Of a stretch of DNA of 64,000 bases, positions 46,306-56,764 are shown one piece after another. Source of the DNA: Blastobasis lacticolella (taxonomy: Eukaryota; Arthropoda; Insecta; Lepidoptera; Blastobasidae); NCBI GenBank assembly GCA_905147135.1, contig LR990043.1:6421057-6485056 (forward strand), written 5' to 3'. Under the pieces are notes generated by a model. The model had not been told where the DNA came from. It made no database searches and saw only the letters and a program-made list of their open reading frames with translations. Position numbers and translations under genes: made by a program. Positions within the stretch are counted from its first letter, which is position 1. Each line of letters starts with the position of its first letter.

Positions 46306-47658
46306 ACTTTTATTTTTTTTAATGTATAAAATAGACAGCTATGATGAATTTCTTAAGCTATCAATATTATTTTTAATAACTTGAGCCCTGTGACCATGAT
46401 GCATGCAACTGCGTCGAAATATCGGGCTACTCGTAAATAAAGGTACGCGGTAGGAAACCCGGAACATACTTTCAAAATATATGATAATAACCGTATCAAT
46501 GTTATTGTCAAAGATGACACTTTTCAATAGAATCGATATAAATGTATAAGTTTATCTAAACATCATGGACACCCTCCCACCACACCATAGGGTCACCTGC
46601 CTGCTTAAAAATCGTAAAATATAGCATTTTTAATGAGAGAGTATTTTCAATTTTCGGCTTTAGAGCCTTTATCGGCGTGATATCGGCCCTAATCAAGCTC
46701 GTTTGCTTGTTTCTGGGTGTTTTTTGTTATTTTAATTTAACAGCCGCGTTGATTACCTTTCTTTTTTAATTTTGGAACGTGGCGTTCTAAATAAAATATT
46801 TGATAATTGAATTTTCGTGATTGTAATGAGTTTCACTTGTGGGTTATGGGCCTATAATGCTATGTTTAATGTGACAAACTCGACGTAGGAACCCATTATG
46901 GAAATGGGATCCTATTTTCATATGTTAACATGGAATAACATTAAGAAAGCAATGGAAATATACTGGCATTTAACTTAGGGTCAAGTCTTACTAATTTTGA
47001 AATTAAATTACTTTGAATTTACCTCTCTAGGTTTGCCTCAGAGATGTTATTATCTATGTATAAATGCAATAGAAATACGATGTGATTTTAACGAAATGTT
47101 ACGACATTACAGTTTTGAGTTCGAAATTATAAAGATCAAATAATTTTCATATTTTACCATTTGTCGATAGGTAGTTAGTATAAAAATATTGGTTGTATTG
47201 GTATCTCTTGCGTAATATTGCAGTTAGAGTTTATAATAGTTTTAATAACACATAATAAAATGAATGTATTATAAGATCAGAGGTCGATACGCGTATCCAG
47301 TACCTATTACATTGTTGATGTACTTTTGAAAGGAAATTCTAAATGAGTTGGTCAAAATGATTATTTCAAATATTGTTACCAAATAATAAAAGATAATGGA
47401 TGATATAACTTATTACCGTGAGGGTTAAGGTGATGTTCACCATGCTTAATATCTGCATATACATTATTCATCAGTAAAAATAAGATTTTGTGGTATATCC
47501 ACGGTCTTCTTAGAATGCGTCCAAATCTCGCAATGCAAGAAAGTACAAAGACATTCGATAGTGGAAAATATGTCAAGCAATGGACGTCATGCGGCTGAGA
47601 TGATGACTTACTCATAGCAAAGTAAAAACGAAATTGGATACTAATAAAATATGACCCA
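46306..47658. other. intergenic, no gene seen
   Basis: AT-rich. About 46380-46445 holds gcatgcaactgcgtcgaaat, the inverted partner of the 36170 motif and familiar from Penelope-like elements. Otherwise nothing recognisable. Confidence 0.4.
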
Positions 47659-48045
47659 GCGTCGGTGGCCTAGAGGTTAAGGTATCCGACTCGTAAGCGA
47701 GAGGTATCGGGTTCGTATTCTACTGCATACCAATAATTTTTTTCTGAGTTTACATTAGTTGAATGCTAACCGATGCTCTAATGGTGAGCGAAAACATCGT
47801 GATGAAACCTGGCGACTGAATCATCATCGTCTTAGGCTTATCCGGCCTCTGCCAGTGTTCCCTTTCCAGTGACTGAATGTGTGACCATGATCCAAACTGG
47901 TCAGGTTCGTGGTAGCAGGGTCGCGGAGGTTAGATGGCAGTCGCTAAACTGTAATAATCTGATCTGCCAAATCATGGATCATGATTATGGACCTTGGCCC
48001 TCGAGAGCACAACCGGGACATTAACACCAAGATGACAATGTTAAT
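47659..48045 (+). repeat. tRNA-derived SINE, family A, copy 4
   Basis: Head gcgtcggtggcctagaggtt, B box atcgggttcgtattctac (degenerate), body with aacatcgtgatgaaacctgg and tgatccaaactggtcaggtt, end ccctcgagagcacaaccggg. A piece of about 50 bases (atcatcatcgtcttaggctt... ccctttcc) is inserted in the body relative to the other copies. Confidence 0.8.
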
Positions 48046-48434
48046 ATGACCCAAAGCCGTGGTCACACTATAAATGGGGCAGCGTGATGACGGCTTCATC
48101 AAGTCAATAATAATAATAATATCGTCATAATGACTGCGGTCGCTAACAGGCTTTTTGCCATTACTGCTCCATGCCGATACCACGGCAGTAATAACTTTCC
48201 TATATGCAATTTATTACGTATTGCTACGAAGGAGATGAAGATAGTGCCGATGTTTTTGCGTATTATAATGTCTCTTTTAAATGGGATTTGCTAGAATTGT
48301 GTGCGACTTCTGTAGACCTAAGTATAAACTAAGTATAGTTCAACTTTCAAACAGAGAACGCTGTAAAGAAATACTAGCTTAATTTGCGTTTTAATCATGA
48401 TTGGATTAATGTTTATAATATCGAAGCTTTATGT

Positions 48435-48548
48435 ACAGTCAGCTGCAGAGTGAATGAACCGGAATGGATTATTTAATAAATGCCCTAGCATACATTAAAT
48501 GTATGGAAAGGGGATCAGTTCTCTCTGCAGCTGACTGTGCCTATGGAA
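48435..48548. repeat. short palindromic repeat, copy 2
   Basis: acagtcagctgcagag (48435-48450) is perfectly inverted at 48533-48548. The interior has an acattaaatgt mini-palindrome. Together with 15428 this defines a foldback family of about 90-115 bp. Confidence 0.65.
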
Positions 48549-48858
48549 GATTAAAATATATCTAGAATGTATTCAATGAATGTGTTTGAAGATTAGTGAC
48601 CAGGCGCTTTAGTTTTGAACCGTTCGCAACGAATCTTATGGTATTCATTTACAATTTGCGGCATAAATGGTCTATATTATTTAATCACATTGGCAACACC
48701 GAAAGGGTCCTGTTCATAAATAGGGAAAATAAGCATCATGCATCGAAATATCGAAATTTTCATGTCGAAAATAAATATTGAAAACCGTTTGAATCCAGGC
48801 GAGCGGTTAAAAATAGAGCCTCCGGTCTTAACGTGACCATATTGTGTTTATTGTTAGA

Positions 48859-49215
48859 GCGTCGGTGGCCGAGCGGTTGAGTATCCGACTCGTAAGCGAG
48901 AGGTACCGGGTTCGAATCCCGCTGCGGCCATGTACCAATGACTATTCTGAGTTATGTACATTAGTCGAATTCTAGCCGATGCTCTTACGGTGAGGGAAAA
49001 CATCGTGATGAAACCTGCAAATTGAGGCTAATGAATTTGTAACCATGATTCAATCTGGTCAGGTTCCCTGGTAGCAGGTTCACGGAGGTCAGATGGTAAT
49101 CGCTCCACTGTAGGTACCTGATCACCAAATCCTAGATCATGGTCAAGGCGGACCCCGGACCCTCGTGCGGGAGAACACAACCGGGACATTAACGCCAAGA
49201 TCATTATTATTGTGT
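48859..49215 (+). repeat. tRNA-derived SINE, family A, copy 5
   Basis: The best-preserved member: A box tggccgagcggttgag, B box gggttcgaatcccgc, then gttatgtacattagtcgaat, aacatcgtgatgaaacctgc, caatctggtcaggttccctg, ggtcaaggcggaccccggac, and an aagatcattattatt tail. The head resembles a class II tRNA but does not fold into a cloverleaf with a paired acceptor stem, so it is not a tRNA gene. Confidence 0.9.
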
Positions 49216-49247
49216 GTATTGTTAGTAGTGTGGCATGGACTTAATAA

Positions 49248-49765
49248 CAACATTTCAATTTATTGTCACAAGCAACAAGCACTAATTAGATACATTATAC
49301 TAAAAGAAGATATTAGAACTTTATATTGAGTATTTACATCAATAATTAAATAGTATCACAGTCAATAGAATTAATAAAATAATTGAAATTGTCACCTTAT
49401 TGAGTAGGTATCAATAGTCATGTTAATATGTCACGTTACAAAATTAATAAAATGTCAAACTAAAAATTATATTATTATAAAATTTAAATAAATCGATATA
49501 TTTTAGATCACTCGTCAAGAAACTTACTAAATAGTAATGACTAACAGAATAATATGCTTTTTGAATAAGCATCGCTTTTAATTGTTTTGTAAAACAGTAC
49601 TCCGTCTTTGCTAGGTGTATATCCTTAGGCAATTTATTGTAAATTCTCGGAGCCATCACGCGCAGAGCTTGGCTAGTTTTTTGTAGCCGACGCACTGGCA
49701 ACGGGAGGTCAAGACTTCTCCTCGCCGAATATCTTATCACTTGCGCATTATCCGCCGAGAATTCA
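49248..49765 (-). mobile_element. LINE reverse transcriptase C-terminus and 3' UTR
   Basis: The minus-strand frame 49740-49444 contains RSLDLPLPVRRLQKTSQALR then VMAPRIYNKLPKDI and FTKQLKAMLIQKAYYSVSHY, the C-terminal pattern (P..R....Q.......YN.LP........F...L...L....YYS...F) of Jockey-like LINE ORF2 in insects. It then runs into AT-rich 3' UTR sharing aacaacatttcaatttattg with the repeat at 10056. The frame is short, and everything upstream of the C-terminus is missing. Confidence 0.7.
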
Positions 49766-51567
49766 GAAAGTAATGAAGCAATAAAAATTGCGTGTAAATA
49801 TTATCCATTTCCCCTATAGCTAATAATCGCTACTCCATTTTTTATTGTAGGTACCTACCTATGACACTAGTGACAATGAAGTGATGGTAAGCGGTAACTG
49901 TCGCTAACAGCAACGAGCATGCATTTAAGTTGCAAATAATTTTACACTGAAATACTAGTAATAATGTCAATACTAGTAAAACAAAACTAATAATATTTAT
50001 TTAGTTTACTTGTGTGCCTCCCTACACTCCTATTACTAGTAATAATTCAAATACTAGTAAAACAAAACTAATAATATTTGTTTATAATATTCATTTAGTT
50101 TACTTCCTATGCCTAAATGCTGAGTAACGGTTTCTTTGACTCCAAGGTTTGCTAGTAGAAAATTAAACTGTTGAGTTAAGCTCGCCTTTTTACTTAAGTT
50201 GCCTTCTGTTAAATTGTATATATTATTTTTGTAAACAACAAAGAATAAAGAAATACAATGACCTGAAACTTTAGTGTCAGTACGATACAGCTACTTGCAA
50301 ATGAGTAGGCATGTCCTAGAGAATTTTTGTCATATTCGTAACCTACGTAAATATTGCCTTACAAACGCTTTTATTTGCTCTTTAGGCTAAAATCTGTTGA
50401 TATTCAAAATAATAACAGCGCAAGCGCTTCTCACTATCAAATTAGAGGATATGAAAGACGAAAGTATGGGCGGAACAGATGATCCGAGAATTTAGCTCCT
50501 GCTGAGAATGTTGGCTTCCAAACACTTAGGGTTGTGTATTAGTTTTATTTTCTACACTCATGGACTCATCGTATTGTTTAACACGAAAGTCATTACGCAC
50601 TTCAAACATAACTGTCGTACAGAAAAATCACAATTGTTTAAAGTGGAAAAATGTGTATTTGTTTTTTTTAAATCTTTTATTATTTTCACATTTTTTGAAA
50701 TATATACCTAGGTACTACTACAATTACGTAAAAACCAGAGAGCTTTGTGCCCGTAACATAGCAAGCGAGTCTTATCTTAACATATTAATGTGTTGTGGCA
50801 ACATTTTTTTATAGCTAGGTCTAGGTTAGTCTTTGGTAGGTTGTTATTTTGAAATAGTCGGCGGTATAAACGGCACATCGGCTAGTTTCAGCTTCACATT
50901 TTTGTTGTTTACTAAGCCAAACTAGCCAATTTGTGTTAATAACCGCCTTCCAGTGTTAAGTTCTAATCATCTATTTAATAAAAATATAGATAGGAATAGA
51001 TAGAAAACGATTCAGCTATTTTAATAAATTAAACCCAGCACTGACAACCCTAACCAGCTATCAGATGGGAGTCATTAATTAACTCGCAAGACTCACCCCT
51101 AACGAAAGAAAAAGTTGAAACAATTCCCAACTCTAGTTAATTGGATATTATAACAAAAGTATTGCATCTCGAAAAAAAACAACAGAAACCATTCAATTTC
51201 GGCGCGCCTCATTTGTTACTGTTTGTCTATGGTTCTTCTTTTTTTTTCAATAGTTCGCTGGATCCACTGCCCTTCTAATATGAGAAATGATAACCAATTT
51301 ATTATTCTAATTTACAGCTCAAGCGTATAATGTTTAAGTGGATGGTGATTTATTTATGGGAAATTCTTCATGTGAATTTGTCTATTAAATTGCCTTAAAA
51401 AACTCAACGCGATTGCTTTATTTATAAATAATCTGTTTAATAAAGTCAGCGGTGGTTAGCGGTGGCATAGACCGGCGACTTAATAAGTTGAGCCCTAGAT
51501 GCGCCATTTGGAATCCAACAAAAACTTTTTGTTGTTTTATTATCTTGACGTTCATCTGGTTAAGCAA
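49766..51567. other. intergenic, no gene seen
   Basis: The first 200 bases continue the repeat shared with 10256-10430. A short direct duplication, atactagtaaaacaaaactaataatatt, occurs at about 49973 and 50053 (each piece split by cttgtgtgcc-type sequence). The remainder is AT-rich. The frames at 50508-50814 lack domains. Confidence 0.45.
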
Positions 51568-51697
51568 TTTTTTTTATACCACTAACGTGGCAAACAAGCT
51601 TGCGGCCTGCCTGATGGTAAGCAGTCACCCCAGCCTATGGACGTTTGCAATTCCAGGGGCATCACCCACGCGTTGCCGACATCACAAAAACCTTTTA
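51568..51697 (-). mobile_element. Jockey-type LINE 3' end
   Basis: ttttttttataccactaacg, gtggcaaacaagcttgcggc, ggtaagcagtcaccccagcc, ccaggggcatcacccacgcg, ending at ttgccgacatcacaaaaacc. Same truncated 3' end as at 43046 and 45540. Confidence 0.8.
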
Positions 51698-53813
51698 AAA
51701 AAAACAACTAGTCAAAGTCTAGCAGTCAAATTCTACGATCTTGGTAGCCAGTTCAATTCAACCAGGTCGGCTCTGCCTGAAATAACTGGCAACTGAAATC
51801 ACTGGTGCAAAATGTCCATCGTAGCGTTCGCTGTGTGACACGAAGCGTCGCCCTCTTGGAACCATATAGTTGGTGTCCATATCACCGAGTTTAGGCCAAT
51901 AGAAGTTGGTAATTATCTATTATTGTTTTCGAAAGAGTCTAGATCTACGATCCCCAGAATCTGCCAAATCCAAACAGGGACATTGATTGGATGCATTGCC
52001 AGCTTGTGTAGATTGGATCCTAAATCCGATTAAACCCAAGCCATCAGCGAGATTCCACCCGACATTTGCGCCACCTAGTTAAGCCGTGGCGGACAATCGA
52101 AGGATATTATGTTTCATAGAAATATAAGGCCCTTTCAGGCTCAAGATATTGCCGGTTTCCTGAGTTAGTGATAAAGTATATAACTAAGGAGACTGGGCAC
52201 TTGTAGAGTAAGTATTATTATGTAGTCTATGCCGAATTCATTAGGGCATCAAAATCTGACTGGAAAAAAAAAATATTTACTCAGCACATTTTTTGTATGG
52301 TATCTCTATACTATGAATAAATGGCAGTATGCTTACAGTAGGCAGACAAGCATAAAAATGCATGGTTTTTGCATAGTTGTATGACAAGTACCGTATTATT
52401 TAAACCAGAGGCGTCATGGTTATGAAGTAGGTAGCTATAGGTTACGTACCCTCAACTATCTTCGGTCCAAACATCCGGTCCGGACATTAAAATCGGTCCC
52501 GGTAGTTTAGAGAAAAATGCATGTCTTTTGCACATTTGTATGACAAGTGCCGTGGGTATTCTTTTCCAACCGATTTTGATGTTGTGTGGCATAAGATTTT
52601 ATAAATAACTAGGGACCCACTTATACCCAGTCTCCTTTACCTTCAATCGCACTGTTGTTCAGCTGTCCTCTGCCTCATGAAATAGTAGATTTCTTGCCGT
52701 TGGACTTTTTCATAATAAAGGACGACAAAAAAGCAGGTAGGTAACCTGGTTGTAAGTGATAACCGCTGCACATGCACGATTGATCGTTCTCAAAACTGAG
52801 GGTGTCGCGAATGCATTGCCGGCCTACTTTCCTAAACCCCATACGGCCCACTATATGATGTTCAAATTAACTTTCCAAATAATATGATTGCTTCATGTAA
52901 CAGCTTGCATTGCAGACCACCCAATCAAAACCCCGAAAGCAGGAGCTGAGGAATACTTACAATTACATTGCCTCGTTTAATCCCTTTCCCATATTATAAC
53001 AGCATACAACCGGATCATTAGTTAGAGCGGCCCTAGGAGCGCTTCGTGCGCCCCCCGCGCGGCGCCTGCGCAAGCACCGATCGATCATAGTGGCGCTTCT
53101 TGATGCTCATTGCTTCCAGCGTTGATTGATTGAGAGAGCTGGGGAAGGTGCGCGTAACACGGTGCCTAGGGCTGCCTTTGGGATTATTCGAGAGCTTTCT
53201 TAGTCAATAGTATGTTGCTTCTTCTGCTGGATGTGATGCGACATCGTTTGTTTTCCTATTGATATGATGATTTTGCTGACTCACCTGCTCGTGGTAATCC
53301 TCTGCAGGCCAACTGACGGACGAGGCTCTGGCGAATCAGCTTTTCCTGGTTGTGATGGTCAGATAATGAAAGTCGCGGCGCACTTTAGAAGTTTGCCCTC
53401 GTTTTCAACGGCCTGTATTATATGATGTTCGGCTCGAGCTTACTTAATTTGCCTTGTCATCTCCATAATCGCGTTCAGCTGCTTTCAGAGTGTGTCTCGA
53501 AAGACTCCTTTGGCTCACCGCCTTTTTCTTGCAATTAACAAATGTTGGTGAAGATCCTTTTAGGTGAAGTCTGGCAGTCAGAATCATTATTTTCCTTACA
53601 AAACGGCTAATGTACTAGCTAATCGTACAGCTAACGCATTTATGTTTTTTTACGCCCACCGCAACGAATAAAGTGCAGCCTCTGGGCTAACGGGGAACAG
53701 AGTAGTTAGTTATTTTGTACTTGCTATGCTAACCTAAGCGCAAAGCAAACTACCTACAACCAAACCTGGGTCCCGTTTACGACGAGACAACTCTAAGCTA
53801 CCAGAGAAAAAGT
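51698..53813. other. intergenic with scattered repeats and a CpG islet
   Basis: About 52335-52400 and 52505-52560 share a gcatg.tttttgca...ttgtatgacaagt.ccgt sequence, an internal duplication about 165 bases apart. About 52735-52860 (gataaccgctgcacatgcac, gtgtcgcgaatgcattgccg) is a common antisense LINE 3' end. About 53035-53165 is CpG-rich (gcgccccccgcgcggcgcct). No gene recognised. Confidence 0.4.
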
Positions 53814-54123
53814 TATGGGTAATATAAAATATTTAGACGTCGACGCTTACAAACCGTACGGAAAACGCGTACGCTTCGTGCCCGTATAGCAACCGGACAG
53901 AAAACGTGTAGTCGGGTAGACGGCGCGCACATGACGCGGTAATTACGCGTGTGCGGTACGACGACTGTGCGTTTGTGACACGGTGACCGTGCGGTGAACA
54001 TGCGGGCGCGGCGTGTTTGTTCACAAATATTAAATTAAACTTTCTGCCATTACTATAGAAACCAAAATTGTTGACATTTGAGACAAACTGTGCAGAATTC
54101 GTGTACGTCTATATGGGTTCTTA
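53814..54123 (+). mobile_element. CpG-rich PIF/Harbinger-like MITE, copy B
   Basis: Between tta (53813-53815) and tta (54121-54123) lie tttagacgtcgacgcttaca, a CpG-rich interior with acgcgt/gcggt units, cattactatagaaaccaaaa, and the gggttc end. It aligns in order with copies A and, inverted, C. The overlapping open frames on the minus strand (62-63 codons) are by-products of the G+C-rich repeats. Confidence 0.65.
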
Positions 54124-55302
54124 TAGTGTACTTATTACTGCAATATTTGATTTCGGCTATTTTGTCACATACTAACATGAGTTAGGTGACACTTATATAT
54201 AAAAATCGCAATGCTCTCTGAATTGCGATGTTTAAAGCTTGCCCAGCCCGTAACTTTGTAACTTGATTTGTTCAATAATCGAATAAAATGTATATGCTTC
54301 TCCGATTAAACGTAGTAACTCACAATTTTTTTTATCTCAACCATTATTTCGTTACAACATTGGTCATGGTGCATTGGACAATTTATCACGACTAATTTAT
54401 GAATACAATTTTAATTTGCGTGTATCGTGACTCCCAGCGTGCGTTTCCGATATTTGCCGAACCTTCCCGAGCTATGAGCTTTTAATCGATTCTTGATGTC
54501 GATTGGGTAGCGCGTGACTTGAGTTTAGTGATGTGGAGTGCTACGATATCGATGCATGACTGTAAAGTCGATAATGTGGCTAGTAGTAGACAGTACTCTC
54601 AAATGAAAGAGACTCAGACTGCAAATTTCGTAAACCATAACAGTTGTAACATCAGTCTTCCATTTATTTCAGCTATGCAGATGAGTAGCGTAAAACTAAC
54701 CAAAGGAAGGCTTGGAAGGAGACCTATGTCCAGCAGTGGTTGTCAAGAGGCTAAGACGATGATGACGATGGATAATTTTGTCCATCGTCCGATGGGTCAT
54801 CTCCATTCCTTCCGCAATCAAAGAACTCAAATCTAGTAATCAAATATTGTGAATCATAATAATGATCTCTTACTCATACTTTTTAACGTAGTGATGCTAA
54901 AGGTGTTGTACGAAAAGTAACGAAGTTTGTCTATAGCAGCGTTATCGAATTTTGCCGCCACTACTCGAATATCGATTAATTATTGGAATTGATTAGCGGG
55001 GGCGGGCCAGCACTAACGAGGTCGGCCGTTTTCGTGTTTGCTTAATTACTGCTCGCATGCCGCCTCCTTCAAAGGTATGAGGCCCTGGTACTTGAGGATA
55101 TTGCTTCTGGTTATAAGACCTAACAAGGGCAAAAAGTCTGTTTACTGGTTTCAAAATATCCCACAGGTGAGGCACAGGGCTCCATATAATAAATCTGAAA
55201 ATAATTGGTAAACAATAATATACCTTATATTGTCATATATTTCATTGTGATATAGTGAAAACACCGTGTGGCCGTGTGGTGTCCGGCAGAGTAGAATAGC
55301 AC
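54124..55302. other. intergenic with RTE scrap
   Basis: About 54700-54780 holds ggcttggaaggagacctatg, tccagcagtggttgtcaaga and a gatgatgacgatgg tail, the 3' end of an RTE-type LINE (plus strand). The rest, including 54993-55175, has no recognisable gene. Confidence 0.45.
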
Positions 55303-55532
55303 CAACCTTTTACACTCATGGGTGTCGTATAAGGCGACTAATGTTTTCGAGGCAAAAGATCAAGTAGTCTCCGTAGTCTGGAAAATGAGCAGCAGCATTT
55401 TTCAATGTTATATTTAAGCACTGCGATCTCCAACCCGCCTGCCAAGCGTGGAGATTATGGCACTTACCTCCATTTCGTGGGAGAGGCCCTAAGTAATGCA
55501 GCGGACTGTAACGGGCTGTTATGATGATAGTG
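55303..55532 (+). repeat. dispersed repeat family D, copy 2
   Basis: ttacactcatgggtgtcgta, ttttcgaggcaaaagatcaa, cgatctccaacccgcctgcc, ctaagtaatgcagcggactg, then gctgttatgatgatag. It follows the copy at 8260 throughout. The tail is gatgat-type. Confidence 0.65.
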
Positions 55533-56387
55533 TCAACTAGCCGTTTTCTAAACCTACTCGTATAAGAAATAGGTCCAGCTAGAGGCTAAAGAAGCGATCG
55601 ATTTATATCCCTTAGTAAATAAATACACATGGCACAGTACATTTGAGCACAGTACATAGCATAATATTGCATACAAGAAACAATGCTACACATCAAGAGC
55701 CAACGGCATACGGCGCGAGGATGCTGAAGATCGAGCGATGTGGAGGGAAAATGGCACGAAAGCGGACTGCGGCAGTGGCTGGGATAATAATCATAGTTGC
55801 TACATTAGTACTACCATGTACAAAAAGAGATGAAGTACTTCGGTCTAACTTTACAATATTGTAACTTCACCGTTAAAAATAAAACAGCAAATTTCAAATA
55901 GAGATGCTCTGCGATAGGAACAAAGTAAAAACAGTAAGACCTTGATTACTTACTGGAAAACGGTTGAGTATTGACTTCGGTCAATATTGTATATTTTAGT
56001 TTTTGCTTGGCTATCGTATGATAGCAATGTTACTATTAACATTCCTACGATGAAGGTTATGTTTTAATTAAGACTTCTTCGCAATCCAAATCACAAACCG
56101 GTTCTGTCTGTGGCGTTGATTCCAGAAATTCCTGGATTGACTATAATAACCTGTCATAACAAAAACCACTGCGCCCGTTTCACACGGTTGATTTTAGAAG
56201 GGCTAAAAAACGTACAAAAATGTTGATTTTGCTGAGGCTTTTTTATTTGGACGCGTAATTAGATTTGGCGATGTTCCGCCCTATCCAATAATACTATATT
56301 TGGTGTAAGGAGAAGGAGACAGCGTTCTCAATAACCTATATAGGTAAAGACTCCTATATATCTTTTATCTGATATTGAATCTTATAT
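55533..56387. other. intergenic with RTE C-terminal scrap
   Basis: About 55695-55795 on the plus strand reads RANGIRREDAEDRAMWRENG, matching the SDARANGLRR...NAEDRAKWRR end of RTE ORF2 (31750-31850). No host gene. A degenerate repeat may surround 56150-56300. Confidence 0.45.
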
Positions 56388-56562
56388 TGACGATCAGAGT
56401 GTTGGTTGGTTAACGTGCCGGTCTGCCACGCAGAGGTCCCGCGTTCGCGGAAATTGAAATGATGAATTCTAATTTCTGTTACGGGTCTGGCTGTTGTAGG
56501 TATGTGTAATAAGTATATAGTGGGGCTAGATGGCGCTGTGTGAATTGTTCAAGCATATTTAT
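56388..56562 (+). repeat. tRNA-derived SINE, family B, copy 4
   Basis: The only plus-strand member: gacgatcagagtgttggttg, gttaacgtgccggtctgcca, B box region gtcccgcgttcgcgga, body ttctgttacgggtctggctg, end ggggctagatggcgctgtgt. Shorter than the others by loss of the AT-rich middle. Confidence 0.8.
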
Positions 56563-56764
56563 AATTTATTACATGATTTCAATTAGGGCTATATTCGCGC
56601 AGAAAATGATAAATACTCAGTCCAGCTGATGATGATGATTTCTAACGTGAAAACGTAACATTAATACAAAGCGTTACAGTGCTACATGTGGCCCAAAAAG
56701 CAGGTAAAAAAGACACTGACACCTCCCTTCTCATGTTGATCCTCATCACGATCTTTCTCTCGTC

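Noticed and set aside
48859..48930. tRNA gene
   Set aside because: A and B boxes are perfect but the acceptor stem does not pair, and the same head starts four other copies with a shared non-tRNA body; it is a SINE head.
53813..54024. two overlapping 62-63-residue ORFs
   Set aside because: Both are by-products of the CpG-rich interior of a MITE with copies elsewhere.
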